15,457 nucleotides of DNA. It comes from Pseudomonadota bacterium. Lineage in GTDB: Bacteria > Chloroflexota > Ktedonobacteria > Ktedonobacterales > JACDGC01. The stretch is taken from positions 1-15,457 of the forward strand of contig JAJPKG010000148.1 of the NCBI GenBank assembly GCA_021323815.1. The letters are read 5' to 3'. The translations under genes and the position numbers were made by a program. Positions within the stretch are counted from its first letter, which is position 1; each line of letters starts with the position of its first letter. This document shows positions 1-6,543 of this stretch, piece by piece. The notes under the pieces are model-generated. The model had not been told where the DNA came from. It did not search any database and saw only the letters and a program-made list of their open reading frames with translations.

Positions 1-120
1 ACCATCGTTCACGGCCTCACCACCGCAGGCTATCTTTCATGGGGTGACGCCGCGCTGCACCAGATCCATCTGCGCCGCTTGCGTCGTCAACATGGCGCGG
101 ATCTGCATGTGCACTATTGA
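1..120 (+). CDS. C-terminal fragment of an unidentified protein
   Basis: An open frame enters from the left edge and ends at TGA 118-120, giving the last 39 residues of a protein. The tail is rich in His, Arg and Leu and ends in LHVHY. I recognise no motif in it. It converges on the zinc-ribbon gene to its right and stops 12 bases before that gene's terminator hairpin. The reading frame is uninterrupted and codon use matches the neighbours, so it is probably the true end of a real gene, but the function cannot be given. Confidence 0.5.
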   Translation, partial: TIVHGLTTAGYLSWGDAALHQIHLRRLRRQHGADLHVHY

Positions 121-131
121 GGGGCATATAC

Positions 132-162
132 AAAAAAGGCCGGCTCAATCAGCGAGCCGACC
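132..162 (-). terminator. Intrinsic terminator of the zinc-ribbon gene
   Basis: Read on the - strand, GGTCGGCTC (162-154) pairs with GAGCCGGCC (146-138) over 9 bp with one G-U pair, around a 7-nt loop. Six T residues (137-132) follow directly. It lies 22 bp after the stop of the zinc-ribbon gene. The + strand side has no T-run, so it should act mainly on - strand transcripts. Confidence 0.85.
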
Positions 163-184
163 ATGAGTGCGTGGTGAACGTGCG

Positions 185-493
185 CTAGTAGCGCGAAGAC
201 GTGCTACCCGCATTGATCTGCTGGAAGCAATCGCTGCAATACACCGGGCGGTCGCCGCGCGGCTGGAAGGGAACGCGCGCTTCACGGCCACAATTCGAGC
301 AGGTGGCGCTGAAAAATTCGCGTCGCGGGCGCGGCTCTGAGCCGTAGCCGCCGCCTGTCTGCTGCTGCTTGCGGATGGCGCGGCATTCTGGGCAGCGCGA
401 GGGATTGTTCGTGAGTCCCCGGCTGGCGAAAAACTCTTGCTCGCCAACCGTGAAAAGGAACTCCTTGCCGCAGTCGCGGCAGGTCAGGGTCAT
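185..493 (-). CDS. Small zinc-ribbon protein with two double-CxxC modules
   Basis: The 102-aa product has two zinc-binding modules. The first has CRDC near residue 5 and CPEC near residue 34, around the conserved core GEQEFFASRGL. The second has CSNC near 65 and CSDC near 86. This arrangement is the zf-trcl / CxxC-CxxC small-protein type common in Chloroflexota and Firmicutes; the biochemical role is not established. The start is uncertain. ATG 493 begins MTLTCRDCG but lacks a close ribosome site. TTG 505 (MATDMTLTC) lies about 11 nt after AGAGAGG. ATG 538 and ATG 700 are also in frame. ATG 700 overlaps a TATAAT box, which argues against it. The gene has its own terminator and is downstream of trxB on the same strand. 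Confidence 0.8.
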   Translation of the reverse strand: MTLTCRDCGKEFLFTVGEQEFFASRGLTNNPSRCPECRAIRKQQQTGGGYGSEPRPRREFFSATCSNCGREARVPFQPRGDRPVYCSDCFQQINAGSTSSRY

Positions 494-560
494 GTCAGTA
501 GCCAACGGTGTGTGCACCTCTCTGTGTCGGGTCGCCATTCCCAAAAACTGGATGGATTCG

Positions 561-618
561 CCCTCATGATGGCCTGAAACAGGCGGAATGAATCGCGTCG
601 CGGACTCACTGATGAGGG
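561..618 (-). promoter_or_regulatory. Candidate three-way-junction RNA in the zinc-ribbon gene leader
   Basis: In the - strand transcript an outer 7-bp stem (618-612 with 567-561) encloses two hairpins. One is a 6-bp stem (608-603 with 594-589) whose single non-Watson-Crick pair is a G-U only on the - strand. The other is a 5-bp GCCTG/CAGGC stem (584-580 with 576-572) with a 3-nt loop. It lies between the likely promoter (699-704) and the first cysteine motif, in sequence that is non-coding if translation starts at 493 or 505. It could be a riboswitch-like or protein-binding leader. No known class is recognised, and the fold was found by eye. Confidence 0.4.
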
Positions 619-698
619 ATCTACCCAAGCAGAGGGAAATGTGCTCCTCGACCAGACCACCGGATACGCGGCGAGCAGAAAAATGCTGCTCTGCCGCC

Positions 699-704
699 AT
701 TATA
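699..704 (-). promoter_or_regulatory. -10 box TATAAT for the zinc-ribbon gene
   Basis: A perfect TATAAT is read on the - strand at 704-699, with no convincing -35 box at 17 bp (TAGTAT). Transcription would start near 692. The first transcribed bases could then form a 6-bp hairpin, GAGCAG/CTGCTC (691-686 with 678-673), at the 5' end of an mRNA leader of about 190-200 nt. The box overlaps the most upstream in-frame ATG (700), so that ATG is unlikely to be the start codon. Confidence 0.5.
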
Positions 705-782
705 CCTGATCTGCCCCAAAAATACTAGCCGGAAATCGGGTTTTTTACTATCAATTCGCGGAAATCGTCGCACAAGAACGCG

Positions 783-1718
783 CTATCCGGCATCTTGTTC
801 TTCCAGCCAGCGCTCGGCGTCAATGGCCGCCATGCACCCGCTGCCCGCCGCCGTGACCGCCTGGCGATAGCGATGATCCGTAACATCGCCCGCCGCGAAG
901 ACGCCGGGGATATTCGTCATGGTGTGCTCGACCGGCTTGATGTAGCCTTGCGCGTCCAGCTCGATGGCTCCCTCAAAGAGTTCGGTGTTGGGCCGATGAC
1001 CGATGGCGATGAACAACCCGCCGATATCCAACGTGCTTGGCTCACCCGTCACGGTGTCGCGCAGCAACACGCCGGTGACGCGATCTTCGCCCAGCACGTC
1101 ATCAACCACAACATTCCAGCGCACCGAGATTTTGGGATGTTCCAGCACGCGCCGCTGCATGATCTTGCTGGCGCGGAAGCTATCGCGCCGGTGCAGCACG
1201 GTGACATGGTTGGCATAGCGCGTCAGAAAGAGCGCCTCTTCCATTGCCGTGTCGCCGCCGCCGACCACCGCCAGATCGCGCCCCCGAAAGAACGCGCCGT
1301 CGCAGGTGGCGCACGCGCTCACGCCCTTGCCGTTCAGCCGCTGCTCGTTGGGCAGCCCCAGCCACAGCGCGCTGGCCCCCGTCGCCAGGATCAACGCGCG
1401 CCCCAGCGCCGGTTCCGGCTCATCGTTAATGGTGACGGCGAACGGACGACGGGTGAAGTCGATCTTGGTCACGTTCTGGGCGCGCATCTCCGGCCCGAAA
1501 CGCCGCGCCTGGCGCTCGAAGATCTCCATCATGTCCGGCCCCATGATGCCGTTCTCAAAGCCGGGATAGTTCTCGACATCGGTCGTTAGCATCAGTTGCC
1601 CGCCGAACTGTTCGCCCTGCACCACCAGCGTGCGCAGGTTTGCCCGCGCTGAATAGATCGCCGCCGTATATCCCGCCGGCCCTGAACCGATGATGATGAC
1701 ATCATACACTTGCGCCAT
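783..1718 (-). CDS. trxB: Thioredoxin-disulfide reductase
   Basis: This FAD/NADPH flavoenzyme, 311 aa (family usually 310-330), reduces oxidised thioredoxin in the cytoplasm. Visible motifs, in residues from ATG 1718, are the FAD-binding IIGSGPAG at 9-16, the redox-active CATC at 136-139, the NADPH-binding VGGGDTAMEEA near 152-162, HRRDSFRASK at 176-185 (arginines expected to contact the NADPH 2'-phosphate), and the C-terminal FAD motif FAAGDV near 274-279. The start at ATG 1718 follows an AGGG and begins MAQVYDVIIIG, as in homologues; an upstream GTG (1763) adds 15 unconserved residues. The gene has its own promoter with an unusual palindrome. No thioredoxin gene is in the window. Confidence 0.96.
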   Translation of the reverse strand: MAQVYDVIIIGSGPAGYTAAIYSARANLRTLVVQGEQFGGQLMLTTDVENYPGFENGIMGPDMMEIFERQARRFGPEMRAQNVTKIDFTRRPFAVTINDEPEPALGRALILATGASALWLGLPNEQRLNGKGVSACATCDGAFFRGRDLAVVGGGDTAMEEALFLTRYANHVTVLHRRDSFRASKIMQRRVLEHPKISVRWNVVVDDVLGEDRVTGVLLRDTVTGEPSTLDIGGLFIAIGHRPNTELFEGAIELDAQGYIKPVEHTMTNIPGVFAAGDVTDHRYRQAVTAAGSGCMAAIDAERWLEEQDAG

Positions 1719-1783
1719 TTGCCCTGTTCCCGCTTTCTGTCCCGTTGTGCTGTTTTCGCGCACGCACCGAACTCACTGCATAT

Positions 1784-1813
1784 ATTGTACCACAGATACC
1801 CCCCCTGGGTATA
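1784..1813 (-). promoter_or_regulatory. trxB promoter with a CsoR/CstR-like palindromic operator
   Basis: On the - strand a TACAAT -10 box (1789-1784) lies about 65 bp before the trxB ATG. The region where the spacer and -35 box should be is filled by a perfect inverted repeat, ATACCC-N5-GGGTAT (1796-1812; + strand ATACCCCCCCTGGGTAT). The -35 position itself reads ATACCC and is a poor match to TTGACA. The shape and G/C-run centre resemble operators of the CsoR/CstR family, which sense copper or reactive sulfur species. Placement across the promoter core would suit a repressor. Which protein binds is an inference, and no csoR-like gene is present here. Confidence 0.5.
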
Positions 1814-1818
1814 GAGCG

Positions 1819-1845
1819 AAAAAATGTGCTTGCACTGAGGGCAAG
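1819..1845 (-). terminator. Weak terminator candidate after the XRE/NB-ARC regulator
   Basis: On the - strand CTTGC (1845-1841), a 7-nt loop and GCAAG (1833-1829) form a 5-bp stem. Six T residues (1824-1819) follow four bases later. The stem is short and the T-run is displaced, so termination would be partial at best. It sits between the regulator stop and the trxB promoter, where a terminator is expected. Confidence 0.35.
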
Positions 1846-1861
1846 AATGGAGAACTTCGCT

Positions 1862-4135
1862 TCAATCTGTTCCATCGCTCAACGCGGCTGCGACGGCTTC
1901 AGCAAGCGTCATCGCGGCTCCCTCAGTCCAAGTCGCCTGATAGCATTCAGGCGTGAGCGTGGCTTGAGCAGTGGCGAGCAATTGATCAAAGAGGATCTCC
2001 TCGACACCGGGTAGCGGACTGTCGGCATCAGCGCGCAAGGTAGCCGCGGCGGCGCACAGTCGCACTGTATCCGCATGACGCCCCTCGTCGCTGAGCACTT
2101 GGGCGTATCCTTCCAGGCACCATGCCACATATGTCGGGCTTTCGAATTCCTGAAAAGCCGTCATGCTCTCCCGAAAGCGTTGTTTGGCTACATTATAATC
2201 GCCCTGAGCGCATGCCAGGCGACCCAACAATGCGGAGATCAGCGCGACGCCCCAACGCATTCCTCTCTCTCGCACCACTGCCAGTGCCTGTTGATATAAC
2301 TGCGTTGCCAGGGTAAGATCGCCACGGAGCCGGGCGAGTTCGGCCAGGTTGCGCAGCGTGAAACCGCGCAGATCATGATAGCCTGAGCGCAGGGCCGCAT
2401 CATCGCTTGCCGTGAAATATTCCCCGGCCAGCGCCAGATCTCCCCGTCGTTGCGCGCATTGCCCCAGAATGGCACAGGTGGCACTCACCCCACAGAGATC
2501 GCCAATCCGCTCCGATTGCTCCAATGCTTCCCGCGCCAATACTTCGGCCTGTGCGTCACGCCCCCGCGCGAGCAGGATGTTGCCGGCCTCATATAGCGTT
2601 TGTGCACGCTCATCATCTGGGATTTCAGGATGTTCATCATGACGGACAAGATCCAGCAGGCGCGCTTCCCATTGTTCGGCTTCCTGAAGCATCTGGCGGT
2701 TTGCCCACCAGCCGCGTAGCAACGCCGTCAGCCGCAGCCCCAACCGGACGTCGCCGTGTGTCAGCGCCCATTGCAGCGCCGCGCGCACGTTCGATCCATC
2801 CAACAGTGGATCCCAGTCCGGCAAGGGTAATTTTTCCCCCTGGCGCTCCACCGTCTCCACCTGGTGTGCATAATAGGCGGCGTGACGCTGGCGATACTGA
2901 TCTTCTTCATCATGCCGGCGTAGCTGTTCCAGGGCGAATTCGCGCAGTAGCGAGAGCATAGAGAAACGTGCCTGGTTTGCCGTTGGAAAAGCAAGCGACA
3001 CCAGGCTGGCATCCGCCAGCGCAACGATGGCAGCAACCACTTGCTCATGTTCTGATGTCTCCCCACAGACGGCTTCTGCTGCCTGCCACGTCCAGCCATC
3101 TGGGAAGACGCCGAGCGCGCGGAAGCATCGCTGCTGTTCCGGTGACAACAGCGCATAGCTCCATTCGATGGCATCATGCATCGTTTGCTGGTGTTCCGGC
3201 AGATCGCTCGCGCCCCCACGTAAGGCGGCTAATCCGTTTTCAAGATGCGCGGCCAGCTCGCTCAGCGAAAAAAACGTCACGCGCGTCGCCGCCAGCTCAA
3301 TCGCCAGTGGCAGGCAATCGAGCCGGCGGCAGATGCGTTCGACAAGTGTGGGATCAAATGTCCCATCAGGCAGAACGGCGTGGGCGCGTTCTTCAAACAG
3401 CATGGCCGCCTCAGCGAGCGGCAACGGCGCAATGGGAAGCCGGTGTTCGGCGCGCACGTGCAGCAAAACGCGACTCGTCGCCAGCACCACGAGGCGTGGG
3501 CAGAGAGCTATCATCTGAGCGATGAACGCCGCGCCAGCGATCACGTGCTCGCAATTGTCGCATACCAGCAAAATGTGCCGCGCCGCCAGATAATCTGTCA
3601 CCTGCTCGACAGGAGATTTTTCTGAGGTCGGCGGAAAACGCAACGCTTCCGGCAACCGTTCTGCCTGGGTGAGCCGGGTGAGATCGACAAAGACAATGCC
3701 GTCCGTGAAATGGTCGTGCACTTCTTGCGCGATCTCCAGCGCCAGGCGCGTTTTCCCCACCCCGGCTGGTCCCGTCAGCGTCAACAACCGCGTTGTGCCA
3801 TCGCACAAACGCCGGCATGCCTCAGTGAGTTCCCCCCTGCGACCAATCAACGGTGCAGGCGGCACCGGCAATGGGGAAATAGCTGTTTCCACTTCAGCGA
3901 AAGGCATCTGCACAGGCAGCGCGGCGGCACGCAGCAGCGCGAGTTGCTGGGGCGGCAACGGCAGGGCAGCGAGCAACCGCGCCAGCGTGTCATGGCGCGG
4001 CAGTTGGTTGACCCCGCGCTCAAGATCTGCGATGGTGCGGGCGCTGACGCGGGCGCGCTCCGCCAGCGCTTCTTGCGTCAACCCTGCCGCCAGGCGCGAG
4101 GTGCGCAACAGTGCTCCAAAGGGAGATTGATGCAT
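1862..4135 (-). CDS. XRE-HTH / NB-ARC ATPase / TPR transcriptional regulator
   Basis: A 757-aa cytoplasmic regulator of the signal-transduction ATPase (STAND) type. Residues about 8-62 form an XRE/Cro helix-turn-helix (GLTQEALAERARVSARTIA). Residues about 95-330 are an NB-ARC-like ATPase with PLIGR, Walker A GPAGVGKT (122-129), Walker B LLVCDN (about 189-194), sensor ATSR (about 219-222) and LPLAIELA. The C-terminal half, about 400-740, is helical with TPR-like repeats and would bind an effector or partner. The start at ATG 4135 is fixed by AGGAGGT 8 nt upstream. It is divergent from the LLM oxidoreductase and shares a 170-bp intergenic region with it, which suggests but does not prove that it regulates that gene. 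The ligand is unknown. Confidence 0.88.
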   Translation of the reverse strand: MHQSPFGALLRTSRLAAGLTQEALAERARVSARTIADLERGVNQLPRHDTLARLLAALPLPPQQLALLRAAALPVQMPFAEVETAISPLPVPPAPLIGRRGELTEACRRLCDGTTRLLTLTGPAGVGKTRLALEIAQEVHDHFTDGIVFVDLTRLTQAERLPEALRFPPTSEKSPVEQVTDYLAARHILLVCDNCEHVIAGAAFIAQMIALCPRLVVLATSRVLLHVRAEHRLPIAPLPLAEAAMLFEERAHAVLPDGTFDPTLVERICRRLDCLPLAIELAATRVTFFSLSELAAHLENGLAALRGGASDLPEHQQTMHDAIEWSYALLSPEQQRCFRALGVFPDGWTWQAAEAVCGETSEHEQVVAAIVALADASLVSLAFPTANQARFSMLSLLREFALEQLRRHDEEDQYRQRHAAYYAHQVETVERQGEKLPLPDWDPLLDGSNVRAALQWALTHGDVRLGLRLTALLRGWWANRQMLQEAEQWEARLLDLVRHDEHPEIPDDERAQTLYEAGNILLARGRDAQAEVLAREALEQSERIGDLCGVSATCAILGQCAQRRGDLALAGEYFTASDDAALRSGYHDLRGFTLRNLAELARLRGDLTLATQLYQQALAVVRERGMRWGVALISALLGRLACAQGDYNVAKQRFRESMTAFQEFESPTYVAWCLEGYAQVLSDEGRHADTVRLCAAAATLRADADSPLPGVEEILFDQLLATAQATLTPECYQATWTEGAAMTLAEAVAAALSDGTD

Positions 4136-4182
4136 CGTCTGCCACCTCCTGCTTTGCTCGCTACCCAAATAAGTTTAGATTG

Positions 4183-4191
4183 AGTATACCA
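4183..4191 (-). promoter_or_regulatory. Extended -10 promoter of the regulator gene
   Basis: TGGTATACT (4191-4183 on the - strand) is an extended -10 element, about 48 bp before the ATG at 4135. The -35 position is weak (ATTTCC), which is usual for extended -10 promoters. The direct repeats at 4197-4217 lie just upstream, where a -35 region would be. Confidence 0.5.
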
Positions 4192-4196
4192 TGCCC

Positions 4197-4217
4197 AATC
4201 TGTGGGAAATCTGTGGG
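4197..4217. promoter_or_regulatory. 10-bp direct repeat, candidate operator in the divergent region
   Basis: AATCTGTGGG occurs twice, at 4197-4206 and 4208-4217, with an 11-bp period, so both copies face nearly the same side of the helix. The block is flanked by GCCC on the left and C on the right, giving a GCCC...GGGC outer symmetry. It overlaps the -35 area of the regulator promoter and is upstream of the oxidoreductase promoter, so it could serve autoregulation or control of both genes. The binding protein is inferred, not shown. Confidence 0.4.
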
Positions 4218-4249
4218 CGAGCTTCCTGGCGAACAGGGATGCGCGCATC

Positions 4250-4255
4250 TATAGT
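4250..4255 (+). promoter_or_regulatory. -10 box TATAGT for the LLM oxidoreductase
   Basis: TATAGT lies about 50 bp before the start codon at 4306, with no good -35 match at 17 bp (TGGCGA). A weak core promoter of this kind would fit activator dependence. Confidence 0.35.
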
Positions 4256-4305
4256 GCTGGCGGGAATGCTCCATGCAACCCAGTTTGAATGAAGGAGAAC
4301 CAAAC

Positions 4306-5193
4306 ATGCCCCGTCCATTTCGTTTCGCCGTCTATCTCGATGGCACACCTTCCCGCGAAGCCTGGCAACATTTCGCCCGCCGCGCCGAGGATCTCGGCTA
4401 TTCAACCCTGTTGATGCCGGATCGCGCCATCATTGGCCTGGCCCCCATCGCCGCTCTGACGTTGGCTGCTGCTGCCACCACCAGGCTCCGCGTCGGCAGC
4501 GGCGTATTTTGCAATGATTTTCGCCATCCTGCCTTGCTGGCCAAAGAGATGGCGACGCTGGATCTGCTTTCAGACGGTCGGGTTGATGTGGGCTTGGGTG
4601 CCGGAATCGGACCCTTTGATTATCAGCAGTTGGGAATTCCATTCGCCGATCCCAAAACGCGCCTGGAGCGCCTGGAAGAGAGCGTGCGCATTTTTAAACA
4701 ATTTTTCGCCGAAGATCGCGTCACTTTCGCGGGCAAACACTATGCCTTCACGAACCTATTGGCCGAGCCGAAGCCCGTGCAGCGGCCACATCCGCCCTTC
4801 ATGATCGGCGGTTCCAACAGGCGGTTGCTCGCATTGGCTGGGCGCGAAGCCAACATCGTCTCGGTGATGTTTCGCGTGCCGGCGGAGGGTATTGCTGCGC
4901 CCAATCCACTGCTGGAACAGCAAATCGCCTGGATTCGTGAGAGTGCGGGCGACCGCTTCGAGTATGTGGAACTGAGCCAGATGGGATACGTCATCACCAT
5001 TCCATCGCGCCATGTCCCCTCAGCGGCGGAAAAGCAAGGCCCGCCCATCCCGCGCGTTGAGATGAGCATCGAGCAAACCATCGATCATCTGCTCGAAATG
5101 CGCAGTCGCTACGGATTTTCATATATCACCGTCATGAACAGCGCGCAGATGGAAAGCTGGGCACCCGTTGTCGCCCGCCTGGCTGGCAGATAA
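4306..5193 (+). CDS. LLM-class (F420/FMN) oxidoreductase
   Basis: A 295-aa luciferase-like monooxygenase fold protein, probably an F420-dependent oxidoreductase of the TIGR03621 type; cofactor and substrate are not settled by sequence. Visible features are RFAVYLDG at the N-terminus, the LLSDGRVDVGLGAG barrel strand/loop (about 87-100), GIPFADPKTRLERLEE (110-125), and the PPFMIGGSNRRLLALAGREANIV segment (about 163-185) typical of the family. The start at ATG 4306 has GGAG 8 nt upstream; an earlier in-frame ATG (4273) lacks one. The gene ends with TAATGA only about 20 bp from the right end of the insertion element, and no native terminator is seen before it. Confidence 0.88.
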   Translation: MPRPFRFAVYLDGTPSREAWQHFARRAEDLGYSTLLMPDRAIIGLAPIAALTLAAAATTRLRVGSGVFCNDFRHPALLAKEMATLDLLSDGRVDVGLGAGIGPFDYQQLGIPFADPKTRLERLEESVRIFKQFFAEDRVTFAGKHYAFTNLLAEPKPVQRPHPPFMIGGSNRRLLALAGREANIVSVMFRVPAEGIAAPNPLLEQQIAWIRESAGDRFEYVELSQMGYVITIPSRHVPSAAEKQGPPIPRVEMSIEQTIDHLLEMRSRYGFSYITVMNSAQMESWAPVVARLAGR

Positions 5194-5216
5194 TGATGCC
5201 CCAGCAGCTCCAACCA

Positions 5217-5356
5217 GTTGACACTCTGCCAGGGCTACAGCCGCAGCAGATGCTTCCTCGCCGGTCAGCCTTGCGGGCTGACGGGTCTCGGATTCTGGCT
5301 CACGCCAGCAACATGCCGTGTGTCAAGCACGGACTACGCTTGCCCGCCGAAACGGG
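5217..5356 (-). ncRNA. Putative omega RNA (TnpB guide RNA scaffold)
   Basis: TnpB proteins use an RNA made from the 3' end of tnpB and the element's right end; the guide is the flanking DNA. Here five hairpins follow each other across the tnpB 3' end: CCCG/CGGG (5343-5356), CCGTG/CACGG (5316-5332), CTGGC/GCCAG (5295-5308), GTCAGCC/GGCTGAC (5264-5282) and a final long hairpin (5225-5250). The last has 10 pairs, two of them G-U, with one C-C mismatch and a TGTA loop on the - strand. GTGTCAAC follows, then flanking sequence starting TGGTTGGAGC, which would be the guide. The 5' boundary is not known and may lie further inside tnpB. Confidence 0.6.
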
Positions 5357-6531
5357 TGACGATACGTGATGGCCTCGCACGGCACCATCTGGGCCAGCTG
5401 GCCCGTTCTGCGCCTGCTGAGGATTTGCGTGCAGCCCACGGTATCCCGGTGGCCCACATACCCACACTGCGAGCAGGCATAGTGCCTGCCGTTGGGTTTG
5501 TTGCGCGTGCCACAGATGGGGCAAGTCTTGCTGGTATACGCTTCGTTGATCAGTTCGACAGTGATGCCCACCGCCGCTGCTTTGTAGGTGATATACTGGC
5601 GCAACTGCCCATGTGGCCAATTGCTCATCTTCTGTCGCTGCTCCCGGCTCAAGCGCTTCTCGGTCTTGGTGTTATCGGCGATGTCGCGCACATCCCCCAT
5701 GATGATGGTACCTGCTTGCATCACCTGCGCTTCGTCGATGACCGCCCGGCTCACTTTGTGCAGCATATCCCGCTGCCGGGCGGCACTCTGCGCTTGCAAC
5801 CGCTTGCGGCTAGCCACCAGTTGCTTCCAGCGCCGCGAGCCGGGTTTGCAGCGGGCAATCAACTCTTGCAGATCCGCCGTCTTCTTGTTGCAGTGCTGGG
5901 CATTCGCCCGCAACGCCCGGCAACAGATGATGGTAGAGTGCTCGCCATTGGTACACGCCGCTGGGTGAATCTCGCCCAGGTCAACCGCCATGATGCCGCT
6001 GTGGGATGTGGGCTGGGGAACGATCCCATCGTCAATGGTGATATGCCAGCAGGACCGCCTGGTGGCATGGTGGTAGACCAACTGCACCTGACGGAAGGTC
6101 GCAGGGGGCACCGTCGCCAGATGCTGGGGCAGGTCTACCCAGATGGGCGCATGCCCCCGTGCCAGGGAGAGACGTATGCGCCCAGCCATCACCTTGATGG
6201 CGGTGTTTTTCCAGGTGGTGGTGTGGGAGTATTTGCGCTTGTAGGGATAGCGCGCCAGGGGGTTGCTGGTTTTCAGGGTCTTGGCGGTCTTGCACGCTGC
6301 ATAGAAATCTTGCTGCGCGGCTTGATAGCTGTGGGCATGCAGGAAGGATGGGCCACAGAAGGCTTTGAGCACGCGGTCATGTTGCATCGGGTTGAGCCAC
6401 ACCTTGCCCGCCTGGCGATAGATGCGATAGTGGTGGACCAGCGTGGCGGTGTAGATGCGTCCGCTCTCTCGATTCAGCGAGCGCGTCTGCTCGTCTGGCA
6501 ACATGCACGGGATGATGTGGACGCGGATCAT
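5323..6531 (-). CDS. tnpB: TnpB-family RNA-guided endonuclease (IS605 OrfB)
   Basis: A 402-aa protein, close to the usual TnpB length of about 400. In the family it is an omega-RNA-guided DNA nuclease that helps retain the transposon. RuvC-I is IMAVDLGEIHP with Asp 184, the zinc ribbon is TCPIC...CSQC (Cys 337, 340, 353, 356), and RuvC-III is GHRDTVG with Asp 363. The canonical RuvC-II glutamate position reads IIMGDVRDI (Gly 279), while Glu 330 sits just before AYTSKTC where most TnpBs lack it. This resembles the natural TnpB group with a relocated catalytic glutamate, so activity is plausible. The start at ATG 6531 has AAGGAG 7 nt upstream. No frameshift or stop is present, unlike the tnpA beside it. 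Confidence 0.93.
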   Translation of the reverse strand: MIRVHIIPCMLPDEQTRSLNRESGRIYTATLVHHYRIYRQAGKVWLNPMQHDRVLKAFCGPSFLHAHSYQAAQQDFYAACKTAKTLKTSNPLARYPYKRKYSHTTTWKNTAIKVMAGRIRLSLARGHAPIWVDLPQHLATVPPATFRQVQLVYHHATRRSCWHITIDDGIVPQPTSHSGIMAVDLGEIHPAACTNGEHSTIICCRALRANAQHCNKKTADLQELIARCKPGSRRWKQLVASRKRLQAQSAARQRDMLHKVSRAVIDEAQVMQAGTIIMGDVRDIADNTKTEKRLSREQRQKMSNWPHGQLRQYITYKAAAVGITVELINEAYTSKTCPICGTRNKPNGRHYACSQCGYVGHRDTVGCTQILSRRRTGQLAQMVPCEAITYRHPFRRASVVRA

Positions 6532-6543
6532 GGCAACGCTCCT

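Noticed and set aside
731..768. Repeated GGAAATCG at 731 and 760, and a CCG/CGG stem before a T-run, as a terminator for trxB or an operator
   Set aside because: The stem is only 3 bp and points along the + strand, where no gene ends. The 8-bp repeat is too short to support an operator.
795..1589. + strand open frame (264 aa) opposite trxB
   Set aside because: It is the antisense of an unambiguous thioredoxin reductase.
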